From contig CALJOA010000082.1 of the NCBI GenBank assembly GCA_937981585.1, positions 1-33,105 of the forward strand: a DNA stretch of 33,105 nt, in the 5' to 3' direction. Below, piece by piece: positions 1-8,292 of the stretch. The notes under the pieces were generated by a model. That model ran no database searches and was not told the origin of the DNA. It worked only from the letters and a program-made list of their open reading frames with translations. Within the stretch, counting starts at the first letter, position 1; each line of letters begins with the position of its first letter. The stretch comes from an uncultured Pirellulaceae bacterium (GTDB taxonomy: Bacteria > Planctomycetota > Planctomycetia > Pirellulales > Pirellulaceae). The position numbers and the translations under genes were made by a program.

Positions 1-2
1 GA

Positions 3-27
3 GCAACTGCGTACAAGACGCAGTTGC
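3..27. other. Perfect 10-bp inverted repeat (hairpin)
   Basis: Arms GCAACTGCGT and ACGCAGTTGC flank a 5-nt loop. No T-run follows on the plus strand, and the window edge hides the other side. It may be the terminator or 3' stem of a gene outside the window. The remaining sequence to about 422 shows no gene I can support. Confidence 0.5.
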
Positions 28-422
28 CACGTGCTCGGCCCATCGGAATGAGCCGGCGACAAACCTTATCATACAATAAAAAAACAAATTTGGACGGAAT
101 TTGGATTCCTACTTGAAGAAAAACATCACCGTCGCTCTCCCGTTCCATTGATCATTGAACAATATAATCTTCTTGGCTGCCAATGATGAGGTGCCCCGCC
201 TGTCGAATTCGTTGAATTGCAAAATCGAGAGAAAGCCGTTCCAGAATCGTCGCTGAAACCGTGGCAGCTTACATTCGGCTTGAAGCTCGCAGGAAATACT
301 GATAATCATCGCAATATAGCACCAGTTTGACTTCCGATCCTCGCATGAAACTCGACAAACACCGCTCCAGTTGTTGAGCGTTTCCAGTCGGATGTGACCA
401 AAACTCAGAAGGTTGAATTCGA

Positions 423-872
423 ATGACATCCAAGCCCCTCAATTCGTGGATGCACGTCCTGCTGAAATTCGCAGGCGGCTACAACATCATTGCTGGAGCT
501 TCGATGATTTTGTTTTACCACGAAGGATTCAAGCTCCTTGGAATTCCCAAGCCGGAAATGAGTTTACCAATCCAACTGGTCGGTCTTCTGGTCGGCTTAT
601 TCGGCATTGGCTACCTGATGGTTGACAAATCGCCGGTCGAGAACCGCAACGTTCTGCTGCTCGGATTTCTGAGCAAGCTGCTTGGCCCACTGCTGGCGAT
701 CGGCTACGTAATCAAAGGCGATCTGCCTACCTCGATTCTTCCAGTGCTGTTCTTTGCCGATACGATTTACTTGATCCCATTTTGGATGATCTATCGTCGG
801 GCAAGCAATCTAGCACAGTCAGAACAAAACGATAACCAAACCGATCGAGCTGCGTCCAAGAAAGCCGCCTAG
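423..872 (+). CDS. Small four-helix membrane protein, unknown function
   Basis: A 149-residue protein I do not recognise. Four hydrophobic segments can be seen at about residues 12-32, 46-66, 77-97 and 103-124, followed by a short polar tail rich in Asn, Gln, Lys and Ala. This fits a compact polytopic inner-membrane protein. The ATG has an AGAAGG ribosome-binding site about 9 nt upstream, which decides the start over an earlier ATG in another frame at 413. No catalytic motif is visible. It stands alone, with a convergent gene downstream on the minus strand. The reading frame looks real (hydrophobic periodicity, good RBS), but the function is unknown. Confidence 0.75.
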   Translation: MTSKPLNSWMHVLLKFAGGYNIIAGASMILFYHEGFKLLGIPKPEMSLPIQLVGLLVGLFGIGYLMVDKSPVENRNVLLLGFLSKLLGPLLAIGYVIKGDLPTSILPVLFFADTIYLIPFWMIYRRASNLAQSEQNDNQTDRAASKKAA

Positions 873-875
873 CCG

Positions 876-916
876 GAATCCGAATCCAGTCGTAAGCTGC
901 TCACGTATTCGGGTTC
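876..916 (+). terminator. Weak stem-loop after the 149-aa membrane protein
   Basis: GAATCCGAAT at 876-885 can pair with ATTCGGGTTC at 907-916 (ten pairs including one G-U) around a 21-nt loop. It starts 3 nt after the stop codon but has no T-run, so a terminator role is only a suggestion. Confidence 0.25.
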
Positions 917-974
917 GCCTGCCGTGTCCTCGAGAAATACCTTGGCGGTTTTCAATTATCAGTAGTGGAAGAGG

Positions 975-1883
975 CTACGAATCCTTTGGCGGCTTTTTCG
1001 TTTGTTTAACCACCTGCCCAGCAGGAGCTACTGGCGCATCCTCAATGCCAGCAGTGTGAAGGATGGCAATCTTCTGCCAGATCTTTCCTGAGAGCCCGGT
1101 CGTCAAGCCTTCCAACTCCGACGCCGATGCCATCGCAACTCCGTCGTCAAATTCCTGGACATAAACGGCTGCGATCTTGCCAACCAACGAAAGCATTTCA
1201 CTGCAGTAATCGAGATACCTCCGCAACTGAAACTCCGTCATTTCGAGTTTAGGCGACAGGCCGGTGCTGGCGTACTTGGCATTCTTCATGATCCGGTGTG
1301 GATCCTTGGTCAACTGGTGCATGTCGATCACGTGGGCGATCGAACGCAGTTCATGAATCGCTTTCAACGCACGTTGTCGCTTGTACCGCGTTTCAAAGGA
1401 CAACAAAAAGAAGATCGCCGCCCCAATCAAAACCACGTCGTTAATCCCGGCCTCCATCAGCGTCACGATATCGACGATCCCGCTGCTGGAATCGAAATCA
1501 AAACCAGACAACTGAGCGTTTCCCGAAACAGTGTCGATTTGGTCGCCTTCGCCGATTTGGTAACTAAAGGTTCCCTTTGCTGGGCCTTCTTTGTCTGAGC
1601 CGAGAAAACAAAACGGGAGCAGGGCAACTACAATCACCAACGCACAAATCGTCCACACCAAAATGCGCAGCCAACGTACCGGTTGACCAATCCAAGCCGC
1701 CCTCGATTTCATGTTCTCGCCAATGACGCTCAGTTGTTGGCAAACCGATTGAAGACCCGAATTTGGAAACCGTTCACCAATTCGAAGCTGAAGCTTCTTT
1801 ATGGTTTTTACAAGTTGTTCAGGGTTTAAAGTGTCAACTCTCATAGTTCGCGCGATTGTTTGCTCAGAATGAACGATTTCCAT
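975..1883 (-). CDS. Two-helix membrane protein, unknown function
   Basis: A 302-residue protein. The N-terminal 60 residues are soluble and probably helical. The first membrane segment is at about 71-94. A polar loop of about 50 residues, rich in Gly, Asp and Ser, separates it from a second membrane segment at about 147-163. A long basic, helical cytoplasmic part follows, containing the phrase IDMHQLTKDP (186-195), and the tail is Lys/Pro rich. I believe this phrase recurs in uncharacterised planctomycete proteins, but I cannot name a family. The start ATG has an AGGAGA ribosome-binding site 11 nt upstream; that site can be sequestered in a hairpin (separate entry). It converges with the gene at 423-872. 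Confidence 0.8.
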   Translation of the reverse strand: MEIVHSEQTIARTMRVDTLNPEQLVKTIKKLQLRIGERFPNSGLQSVCQQLSVIGENMKSRAAWIGQPVRWLRILVWTICALVIVVALLPFCFLGSDKEGPAKGTFSYQIGEGDQIDTVSGNAQLSGFDFDSSSGIVDIVTLMEAGINDVVLIGAAIFFLLSFETRYKRQRALKAIHELRSIAHVIDMHQLTKDPHRIMKNAKYASTGLSPKLEMTEFQLRRYLDYCSEMLSLVGKIAAVYVQEFDDGVAMASASELEGLTTGLSGKIWQKIAILHTAGIEDAPVAPAGQVVKQTKKPPKDS

Positions 1884-1894
1884 TGGCCGGAAAG

Positions 1895-1915
1895 TCTCCT
1901 AACCTGACAAGGAGA
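1895..1915 (-). promoter_or_regulatory. Hairpin that can mask the ribosome-binding site of the 302-aa gene
   Basis: On the minus strand TCTCCT and AGGAGA pair around a 9-nt loop. The second arm is the Shine-Dalgarno sequence itself, 11 nt before the ATG at 1883. This could tune translation, but six pairs with a 9-nt loop is only a modest structure. Confidence 0.3.
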
Positions 1916-1943
1916 TTGCGGTAAACTCTTTACTGGCTATGAT
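1916..1943 (+). promoter_or_regulatory. Possible sigma70-type promoter for the 108-aa gene
   Basis: TTGCGG (1916-1921) and TATGAT (1938-1943) are separated by 16 nt, about 36 nt before the ATG at 1980. Agreement with consensus is partial, so this is a weak call. Confidence 0.25.
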
Positions 1944-1979
1944 ATAAGTGGGAGACGGCAGTATTTCGGGATCTTAAAG

Positions 1980-2306
1980 ATGAGAAAACGGCTAGTTTAT
2001 AGACTGGGCAGCCTTGGGCGCCTACCTCTTGATTTTGCGTCGGATTTAGGCCTTGCAATCCACGACGTATTCCTCGACACGGTTTTGGGGCCCACGCCAA
2101 TGGGATCTCGGCGCGAGATTCGTCGTTGGTCCAAAACCGTCAAACGAATCGACCGGCTGGAGCGGTCCATCGCTGGTTCTTCTTCCAAGAAGAATTCGGA
2201 ACAGTTGAGGTTCAGTATTGGCAAGGTCGCCAGTCACTTGCTGGAGATGAACAGGAAAGCGGGCAAAGCATCTCAAAGCAGAACAACTGCAGCTAGTGAA
2301 AACTGA
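1980..2306 (+). CDS. Small basic protein, unknown function
   Basis: A 108-residue protein I do not recognise. It is basic, with an amphipathic N-terminal part, a central helical Arg/Lys-rich segment (about 44-66) and a Ser/Ala/Lys-rich C-terminal tail. No membrane segment, signal peptide or metal motif is visible. The ATG lacks a clear Shine-Dalgarno sequence, but a promoter-like sequence lies just upstream. Two overlapping minus-strand reading frames cover the same DNA. I prefer the plus frame because it is longer and has a plausible upstream signal. It could still be a chance reading frame. Confidence 0.45.
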   Translation: MRKRLVYRLGSLGRLPLDFASDLGLAIHDVFLDTVLGPTPMGSRREIRRWSKTVKRIDRLERSIAGSSSKKNSEQLRFSIGKVASHLLEMNRKAGKASQSRTTAASEN

Positions 2307-2581
2307 ATTTCTGGTGAGTCCAATCTTTGTTGCCCGCGTCGCAGCAAATCGCAGACACTAACGGCGTGACGATGCTTGCAGGCGTTTTGCAGATGCTCAT
2401 AAGTTACCAAGCGGTAAAAGGCTTGGGGCTTGGCGCAACCCGAGACTGCAGTCTATTTCGCCGCTTTTCGAATTGTAGATATTACACGCCAGCGACTGCC
2501 TGATCGGTGTTGCAACTCCATTTACGAGATTCTAATCTTCGCCTTCCTCGTGGTGTTGCATCCCTCCTTAAGGTTGAACCA

Positions 2582-3352
2582 ATGAAGTCGCTTGTTTCCG
2601 TGTTCGTGTTTTTTCTTGTCGCGACAGTTACCTCTGCTGCTCTGGCCCAAATTGATTTCGGATTGGCCGAAGGCGTCGTTCAGGACGCTGCCGACCCAAC
2701 GCCGTGGTCCGGATCATTTGCCGCCGGTCTAAATGGAAAGACGGGTAACAGTCAAAACTTGGACATTAACATTACGATGATTGCCGATCGTGAGACTGAC
2801 TTCAACAAGACTTCATTGCTGGCCAGTTACTTTTACTCTGCCAACGACGTGGCCACGGTAACGGATCGCTTTTTTGGCCAAGCCCGTCGTGAACGAGACC
2901 TGGCCAATGACCGCTGGTGCGTATTTGCGCAAGCCCAATATGAATGGGACCGTTTCAAGTCGTTCGATTACCGACTCGCGTTGCACGGTGGTCTCTGTTT
3001 CAACGTCTTCGAGCTTGAAGATCGTTTTCTAAAGCTTCGTTTCGGTGGTGGTGCTTCAAGAGAATTCGGCTCTGTTGGAGCGGAGTGGCTTCCTGAACTC
3101 CAATTCGGTGGCGACTGGGAACGTCAAGTCAACGAAAACGTCAAGCTATACGCAACGACTGACTATTACCCAAACGTCTCTGATTTTTCTGACTACCGGC
3201 TGGTCACCAATGGCGGGCTCGAGTTTGTTCTAGATGCAGTGCGGAACATCAACTTTCGAATGTTTGCGCTTCATCGCTACGATAGTACACCAGTTGCGGG
3301 AGATCAGAATTCCGACCTTGATTATGGCATGGCGGTAGTCCTCGGATTCTAG
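2582..3352 (+). CDS. DUF481-like outer-membrane beta-barrel protein
   Basis: A 256-residue secreted protein. Residues 1-22 form a signal peptide ending in the cleavage-like SAALAQ. The rest is an alternation of short beta strands with many aromatic residues and ends in a Phe (VVLGF), typical of outer-membrane barrels. The WSGSFAAGLNGKTGNSQ start and the later strand pairs fit the DUF481 (YdiY-like, salt-induced outer-membrane protein) family as I know it. The ATG at 2582 is chosen over an in-frame GTG at 2507 because the signal peptide starts there. The function of the family is not established; an outer-membrane or structural role is inferred. Confidence 0.75.
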   Translation: MKSLVSVFVFFLVATVTSAALAQIDFGLAEGVVQDAADPTPWSGSFAAGLNGKTGNSQNLDINITMIADRETDFNKTSLLASYFYSANDVATVTDRFFGQARRERDLANDRWCVFAQAQYEWDRFKSFDYRLALHGGLCFNVFELEDRFLKLRFGGGASREFGSVGAEWLPELQFGGDWERQVNENVKLYATTDYYPNVSDFSDYRLVTNGGLEFVLDAVRNINFRMFALHRYDSTPVAGDQNSDLDYGMAVVLGF

Positions 3353-3426
3353 ATTTTCGATTTTAACCTCGGCAAGATCTCAAGATTTTTTTGGACCTCA
3401 AAATCGTTATAGATCGATCGTGGAGT

Positions 3427-3495
3427 GCTAATTTCCCCGATTAGCAACTGTTGACTCCCGGCAAATTGTTTTTAGTTGCTAATTCCGATCAGCAA
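3427..3495. repeat. Repeated GCTAAT/ATTAGC hairpins upstream of the HAMP-like gene
   Basis: Stem 1 pairs GCTAAT (3427-3432) with ATTAGC (3440-3445). Stem 2 pairs TTGCT (3476-3480) with AGCAA (3491-3495). Further GCTAA/TTAGC words occur at about 3499 and 3588. The spacing suggests a small repeated element or an operator array in the leader of the gene at 3610. No T-runs follow. Confidence 0.4.
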
Positions 3496-3609
3496 ATGGC
3501 TAACTCTAACCTAGGTTTAGATAACTTTTCAGTCTGACGCGTCTGCCTATTCTGGACAGGCCTGAATGACTACTCATCTACTCCTCTAATTAGCAAACGG
3601 GAGAATGCT

Positions 3610-4140
3610 ATGTCCCTCTCTACCTCTACGCACAAGCGCGAAAGGCTCTTCGTAAACCCAGATATTCAGGGCGGATTGATAATCCGAACGACTATTCACT
3701 GGGGCGTCTACATGGTTGCAGTTCTATTTACCGTCGCGATTTGGACGGCCTTTAGCAACCAACAAGCTTCAATCACTACACTGGCGCAGAACGTGTTTTC
3801 AAACTTCGCTCCAGCCCTAATTGCTGGCGTCGTTCTTCTGCCGCTGTTCCTCTACGACCAGCTAAAGTTCAGCAACCGAATGGTTGGGCCAATCTACCGC
3901 ATGCGACGAGAGATGCGAAAGCTCGCTCGGGGAGAAGGGGTGCAAAAACTCCGATTCCGCGATCGCGATCACTGGCCCGACCTAGCCGATGAGTTCAACC
4001 GTTTGGCGGAAGTCGTAATTCACACGCGTCGATCCCTTCGCACCACCGAAGAGAAGAGCGAAGAAATTGCGGCTAAGACTTTTGCGAACGCCAACCGAAA
4101 GCAGCTTCAACGCCACGAGATGAAGCTTCATCGCAGATAG
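3610..4140 (+). CDS. Two-helix membrane protein with HAMP-like domain and no output domain
   Basis: A 176-residue protein. Membrane segments are at about 31-48 and 67-84. A HAMP-like region follows at about 87-141: a Pro after the second helix (GPIYRMRREMRKLARGE), then a connector and a second helix with the pattern DLADEFNRLAEVV. HAMP domains normally pass a signal from a periplasmic sensor to a kinase or methyl-accepting domain. Here the periplasmic loop is only about 18 residues and no output domain follows, just a charged tail. It may act as a partner subunit. The start is supported by GGGAG 6 nt upstream. A striking hairpin terminator lies 38 nt downstream. Confidence 0.7.
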   Translation: MSLSTSTHKRERLFVNPDIQGGLIIRTTIHWGVYMVAVLFTVAIWTAFSNQQASITTLAQNVFSNFAPALIAGVVLLPLFLYDQLKFSNRMVGPIYRMRREMRKLARGEGVQKLRFRDRDHWPDLADEFNRLAEVVIHTRRSLRTTEEKSEEIAAKTFANANRKQLQRHEMKLHRR

Positions 4141-4177
4141 CTCAAAGACAACCTGGACAAAAAAGCATCGAAGCTAC

Positions 4178-4255
4178 TTTGGCAAGATCATCTACATCGC
4201 CGTCTGTTGAAATCACTTCAACTCCGCCGGCGGTGTAGACTTTGCCAAATTTTTT
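4178..4255 (+). terminator. Large three-tier hairpin ending in a T-run
   Basis: Three nested stems: TTTGGCAA (4178-4185) with TTGCCAAA (4242-4249); CTACATCGCCG (4192-4202) with CGGCGGTGTAG (4228-4238), eleven pairs with one G-U; and GTTGAA (4206-4211) with TTCAAC (4217-4222) around a 5-nt loop. Six Ts follow at 4250-4255. It is 38 nt after the HAMP-like gene's stop, so a terminator is the simplest role, but it is much more elaborate than one needs to be. Confidence 0.7.
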
Positions 4256-4275
4256 CGCTGATAACGCGTTTGAAA

Positions 4276-4383
4276 GCAGTACCGCTCCACTCCATGGTCC
4301 TGACTTTTACCCGCCCTACCTTGAACCAGTATTGATCAGCTCTTCTCCAAGATCGTTGGTTCTCAGAGCGGTATTGCCTTTTT
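4276..4383 (+). ncRNA. Second large tiered hairpin with T-run (possible structured RNA or terminator)
   Basis: GCAGTACCGCTC (4276-4287) pairs with GAGCGGTATTGC (4366-4377) in twelve pairs with one G-U. Inside, GAACCA (4323-4328) pairs with TGGTTC (4357-4362) and GATC with GATC. Five Ts follow at 4379-4383. It lies 20 nt after the first structure and needs a plus-strand transcript. I know no named RNA family with this shape; it may be a tandem terminator or a small RNA. Confidence 0.4.
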
Positions 4384-4442
4384 AAGCTGCGTCGTCTGGC
4401 GCTTTTTCAAAACCAAATAACAATCCTTGATGGTCTATCGGA

Positions 4443-5744
4443 TCACTCCGACGAAACACAGTAAAGGTGCGTCAAGCTGCGGAGTACGATTCGCTTGCCC
4501 GCAATAGCCGGCGAAGCCATAAATCCATCGCCGAGTTTAGATTTGCCCAAGAGCTTAAACTCATCGTCGGCCTTAAAGAACTTGATCAAACCGTCTTCGC
4601 TGATTGCCATGATCTTTTCACCATCGAAAACGGGCGATGCAGCATATTTTCCGCCGATACGCTCCCGCCAAATCGCTTCGCCATTCTCCTGATTCATACA
4701 TGTCGCAACGCCCTTGTCGCTGACCATGAACACCCGATCACCAACGATCAGCTGCGATGATTTTTTGGCAATCGCCTCGGCAGCCCGCCACTTGATATTC
4801 GATTTGGTGATATCTCCTTTGCCCCTGGGATCAACTGCAACCATTTTTCCCATCCCGTTGGTCAGCACCACGAGTCCATTTTTTGTCATCACCGGACGCG
4901 CAGAAGCGTTCATGCCAGCGTGGTAAGCCGTCCAAATCGGCTCGCCAGTTTTGGCTTCATAAGCAACCGTCGCCACAGCACTGGGGTAAACCAGGATCGG
5001 CCGGCCGCCAACTTCGAAAACCGAACCGGTACAGTAGGCTTTCATCAAGTCCCCGTTGTCGGTGCCATAGTCGATCTCTCGATCCGTTTTCCAGATCGTT
5101 TCACCGCTCTCTTTGTTGAGCGCGACAACGTACTGCTCATCGAATCCGTCGAACGCGACGATCAACATGTTCTCGTAAATGATTGGAGACGAACCCGGTC
5201 CTCGAAAATGGTCGCACTTAAAATCCAATCGTTGCCAAATCGTCTCACCCGTTTTGGTATTCAAGCAAGTCGTGCCATAACTTCCGAAGTGGATGTATAC
5301 GCGGCCTTCTTCAATTGCAGGAGTCGGGCTGGCGTAACTGTTGACAGGATGACAAAACGCAGGCTCTTCATTCTCATGGATCACCGAATCACGAAGCACC
5401 TCCCCAGATCTAAGATCAACACAAATCGCCGACATCTTTTTGCCGTCTTTGGTCGCGGTGGTTAGCCAAATTTGATCGCCCCAAATTACGGGTGACGACC
5501 AACCACGTCCGTGAATCGGAGTTTTCCATTTGATGTTTTTGTCTTCATCAATTTCGAGTGGAATTTTAGCGCCGATCGCATGCCCATGCTGCGCGCCTCG
5601 AAAAACAGGCCAGTTGGAGCTCGCTTGACTGTCTTGCGCAAACGAATCAGCGGCGACGCCAGTAATCGTTACACAGCAGACAACAACCAAGACACCTTGC
5701 AGGCAACTTCTAACAAGCGATGTTGGATTGAATTCGTAAAGCAT
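4443..5744 (-). CDS. Secreted PQQ-like beta-propeller protein
   Basis: A 433-residue protein with an N-terminal signal peptide (to about residue 36, ending in SFAQ). It then shows a run of about 40-residue beta-propeller repeats, recognisable by W-K/W-R after a short strand and by GE-x-IW turns (for example TGETIWQR, SGETIWKT, TGEPIWTA, NGEAIWRE). The opening WPVFRG phrase is typical of planctomycete proteins of this PQQ-binding-like/BamB-like group. Such proteins are periplasmic; substrate and cofactor are unknown here. GAGGG 6 nt before the ATG supports the start. It is the last gene of a minus-strand run after ppa and the TIM-barrel gene, with a 162-nt gap that could hold its own promoter. 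Confidence 0.85.
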   Translation of the reverse strand: MLYEFNPTSLVRSCLQGVLVVVCCVTITGVAADSFAQDSQASSNWPVFRGAQHGHAIGAKIPLEIDEDKNIKWKTPIHGRGWSSPVIWGDQIWLTTATKDGKKMSAICVDLRSGEVLRDSVIHENEEPAFCHPVNSYASPTPAIEEGRVYIHFGSYGTTCLNTKTGETIWQRLDFKCDHFRGPGSSPIIYENMLIVAFDGFDEQYVVALNKESGETIWKTDREIDYGTDNGDLMKAYCTGSVFEVGGRPILVYPSAVATVAYEAKTGEPIWTAYHAGMNASARPVMTKNGLVVLTNGMGKMVAVDPRGKGDITKSNIKWRAAEAIAKKSSQLIVGDRVFMVSDKGVATCMNQENGEAIWRERIGGKYAASPVFDGEKIMAISEDGLIKFFKADDEFKLLGKSKLGDGFMASPAIAGKRIVLRSLTHLYCVSSE

Positions 5745-5906
5745 TCAAACGCCCTCAAACGATTTTGGAATGCGCGAATATGTTTGGCCTTGGAACTGCG
5801 TATGCAATTCTGTGGAATAGAGCAAACCATCTTGTGCGCGACGATAACATTGGCAACCAACCGGAAGCAACTTCTGGCAGCATGAAGCAGCGCTCAACAA
5901 TTCCGT

Positions 5907-7019
5907 TTACCTCAAACCAAGCCCGAGTTCCCGCTTGCAATACTTGATGCTCCTGAGCAGCTCATCGATCTGATATTCTGCTTTGCCGCTTTCCCCTTTG
6001 GCAACTTCTTTTCCAGCTCGTGCCAGCTCAAGAAACCTCGCAAACTGGCTGGCCTTGGCGTCTGGATAGGCGTCCCAAAATACGGGCTTGTTGTACTCAA
6101 ATGCTTTGTTGAATCCGGAAATGATCTCCAACTGTAATGGCACGCCAGGACAAAGCTCGGCAAACCGCGTCGTGTACCGTTTCCAGTCGACTTGCCCCTC
6201 ACCTACGGCGTTCCAAGCGACTTTGCAACCCTCGGGAGTTTCCCAAACCGTCGAGTCACGAATCCCAGAGGAAACAGCGTAGGGGCCAAGTATCTCCAGG
6301 TTGACCAAAGGATGCTCAAGCGTCCACGTCGCGTTGCCACTGTCGATCGTTGCGCCTACAAAATCTTTGCCGGCGGCTTCGATCAAGCCAACCAACTCCC
6401 GCGCCTGCATATCACCGGCATGATTTTCAACGGCGATTTTCACGTTGGCATCGATGGCTTGTGACCGCACTTTCTTTAGAACTTCAACCGTCGAATCAAT
6501 GTGCCGGTCAATGCCGCCTTCTCCGAACCGGTCTGTTTGACTTCCGAGATAACATCGGAAAACTGGCGACCCAAGATCCTGTGCAATACGAATTCCCAGT
6601 CGCAAATGCTCTTCAGCGGTGCCCCATTTCTTTTGGTTGAACTTTGACGAAGTCGGGCAGATCCCCCCTGTTCCAGCGTGGATGATAATTCCAGCGTCAT
6701 CGAGTTTCGATTTAAGTCCTTTGAGGTACTTTGTCTCAAAGTTCTCATAGACTTCGAGGTCGGAGAGTAGAAGTGCGTCGACGTTCTGTTCAATCGCGTA
6801 CTCGATCAGCCTTTCGGCTTTCCATTTGTTGGCACGAATGGAAAAGTTGTCAAATCCCAATGGAATTTTGGCAGAACCAGATTCAGGTGTTACCTGAGCG
6901 CCAGCGGCTTGCTGGCCGCCCCCAACTCCCAACGCCCCCGCCAAGAGGGCAGAGCCCGTCACAAGATTAAATTCTCGCCGATCTAAACGCGGGCCTGATT
7001 TGCCTGGTTGATGATTCAT
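5907..7019 (-). CDS. Tat-exported sugar phosphate isomerase/epimerase-like TIM-barrel protein
   Basis: A 370-residue protein. The N-terminus has a twin-arginine motif (DRREFNLV) followed by an Ala/Gly-rich hydrophobic stretch, so folded export by the Tat pathway is likely. The rest resembles the AP-endonuclease-2/xylose-isomerase-like TIM barrel: the strand phrases VFRCYLG, VKIAVENHAG (with the metal-type E and H), GATIDSGNATW, and a late LQLEIISGF supply the usual acidic and His metal ligands. The substrate is unknown; planctomycete members often sit near carbohydrate genes. I chose the ATG at 7019 over a GTG two codons upstream because of its spacing from the GAGA sequence. It begins 50 nt after the ppa stop, so the two are probably co-transcribed. 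Confidence 0.8.
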   Translation of the reverse strand: MNHQPGKSGPRLDRREFNLVTGSALLAGALGVGGGQQAAGAQVTPESGSAKIPLGFDNFSIRANKWKAERLIEYAIEQNVDALLLSDLEVYENFETKYLKGLKSKLDDAGIIIHAGTGGICPTSSKFNQKKWGTAEEHLRLGIRIAQDLGSPVFRCYLGSQTDRFGEGGIDRHIDSTVEVLKKVRSQAIDANVKIAVENHAGDMQARELVGLIEAAGKDFVGATIDSGNATWTLEHPLVNLEILGPYAVSSGIRDSTVWETPEGCKVAWNAVGEGQVDWKRYTTRFAELCPGVPLQLEIISGFNKAFEYNKPVFWDAYPDAKASQFARFLELARAGKEVAKGESGKAEYQIDELLRSIKYCKRELGLGLR

Positions 7020-7069
7020 AGTCACAGATCTCAGTTAGTTCAATCGTTGGTACAAATGGAGGTCCGATG

Positions 7070-7603
7070 CTACTGTTTTCGCGCCCTGTCGATCGACTCC
7101 ATTATCATTTTCTTTGCAATCTCCTTTTCGGCGACTCTCTTGATTTTGACCCATTTGTCATCAGCCTCCAAATCCTTGTAGTGGGAAAAGAAGTGCTCGA
7201 CTTGGCGAATCGTAATCTCGGGCAAGTCCGAATAATTCTCGACGTTCTCGTATCGCCGTGTCAATTTTTCGGTTGGCACGGCAATAATTTTCTCGTCCGG
7301 ACCAGCGTCGTCCTGCATGATCAGAACGCCAATGGGTCGGCAGTTCATCACAGCTCCGGGCACGATCGGCCTAGTGCTACACACAAGCACATCGATCGGA
7401 TCACCATCAAGTGACAACGTATGAGGCACAAAACCGTAGTTTCCTGGGTAAACCATCGACGTATACAGAAATCTATCAACGAATAGAGTGCCAGATTCTT
7501 TATGCAGCTCATACTTGATCGGCAAACCACCGACCGGGATTTCGATGATTACATTGATATCCTCTGGAGGATTATCACCGATTGGAATCGCATCTATTCG
7601 CAT
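7070..7603 (-). CDS. ppa: Inorganic pyrophosphatase (family I)
   Basis: Hydrolyses pyrophosphate to two phosphates in the cytoplasm, pulling biosynthetic reactions forward. At 177 residues it has the normal length of a bacterial family I enzyme. The signature DGDPIDVLV is intact (D66, D68 and D71 are the metal-binding Asp residues). Other conserved parts are EIPVGG near the start, [11 protein letters not shown] (about 52-62), and the late [16 protein letters not shown] 6 nt before the ATG supports the start. The TIM-barrel gene follows at once on the same strand, probably sharing its transcript. Confidence 0.95.
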   Translation of the reverse strand: MRIDAIPIGDNPPEDINVIIEIPVGGLPIKYELHKESGTLFVDRFLYTSMVYPGNYGFVPHTLSLDGDPIDVLVCSTRPIVPGAVMNCRPIGVLIMQDDAGPDEKIIAVPTEKLTRRYENVENYSDLPEITIRQVEHFFSHYKDLEADDKWVKIKRVAEKEIAKKMIMESIDRARKQ

Positions 7604-7782
7604 TGAACTTCCTGAATTTCCGTTTGAGGCTGAGCTTCTACTCCAGACTTCCTTGAGACTGGATCTCTCATTCTATTACCATCCACAGATCAGAAAACTG
7701 GCCGTTGGAAAATCGGTTCCACTACGACTGAATTTTCCAAGCGGTTTTACGCTGGTAACGAAGCAGAAATCGACAAAGGCGT

Positions 7783-7816
7783 AAAAAAAGGCGAAGCCCA
7801 AAAGCCTCGCCCTTTG
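7783..7816 (-). terminator. Rho-independent terminator of the 150-aa gene
   Basis: Read on the minus strand, an AAAGGGCGAGGC arm pairs with a GCTTCGCCTTT arm (one bulge) and runs into a stretch of seven Ts. It lies 24 nt after the stop codon of the gene at 7840-8292 and insulates it from ppa. Confidence 0.8.
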
Positions 7817-7839
7817 TAAAATCGTCTTGTCGTGGCCGA

Positions 7840-8292
7840 CTAAGTCGCTTTTTCTTTACAGATAATCTCTACTAGGCCGTCGGCGACTTGCTTGACGGCT
7901 TCTTGTACGGCTTCTTCACCCAAACGAAGAACCTTTACGGTTTCCCAGCCCTTGCCTTCTTTCCCGCTAAGTGCCTCGCGAAACGCTTCGTAAACGACAT
8001 CGACCTGGGCACGCTCTTCTTCATTGAGCCCAGCAACCTTTGGCTTCCATCGCCAGTTAAGCTGACACTGCCCTTTATAAACCTGAATGACCGAACACTG
8101 TGGGCCAGCAGTCGCGTGGAATGTAGCGTAGTCAGATTTACCTCGTGGAACGCTCTTGTAAGTGCAAGTCAAATCCGTGTTCTCTGTGATGAACTGTTCC
8201 AATTCAACATAGGCTTCATACGCCTGCGGACTGGGACAAAGTCGTTCAGTTTCTCGTTCCCATTGCTCGCGTGTGATTTCTATACCGGCCAT
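7840..8292 (-). CDS. Soluble protein of unknown function
   Basis: A 150-residue protein I do not recognise. It looks alpha/beta and soluble, with no signal peptide or membrane segment. The middle (TCTYKSVPRGKSDYATF) looks like strands and the C-terminal half is helical (about 87-145), ending in two acidic helices. I chose the ATG at 8292 rather than the upstream one at 8352 because AGAAGGG stands 5 nt before it, while the upstream ATG has no properly spaced site. A good terminator follows. It is monocistronic. Confidence 0.75.
   Translation of the reverse strand: MAGIEITREQWERETERLCPSPQAYEAYVELEQFITENTDLTCTYKSVPRGKSDYATFHATAGPQCSVIQVYKGQCQLNWRWKPKVAGLNEEERAQVDVVYEAFREALSGKEGKGWETVKVLRLGEEAVQEAVKQVADGLVEIICKEKAT

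Noticed and set aside
109-429. Open minus-strand frame of 106 codons beginning inside the start of the 149-aa gene
   Set aside because: It would overlap the divergent gene's start and its ribosome-binding site, has no clear ribosome-binding site and no recognisable content.
1997-2276. Minus-strand open frames of about 75 codons opposite the 108-aa gene
   Set aside because: They are shadows of the plus frame with no start signals; the plus frame is longer and has a promoter-like sequence.
4178-4383. Considered as an integron attC site or retron msr-msd
   Set aside because: No integron core sites (GTTRRRY pairs) at the stem ends, no integrase or reverse transcriptase nearby, and the T-runs point to termination.
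4920-5465. Plus-strand open frame of 181 codons inside the beta-propeller gene
   Set aside because: It is a shadow of the PQQ-type repeats on the minus strand, with no motifs of its own.
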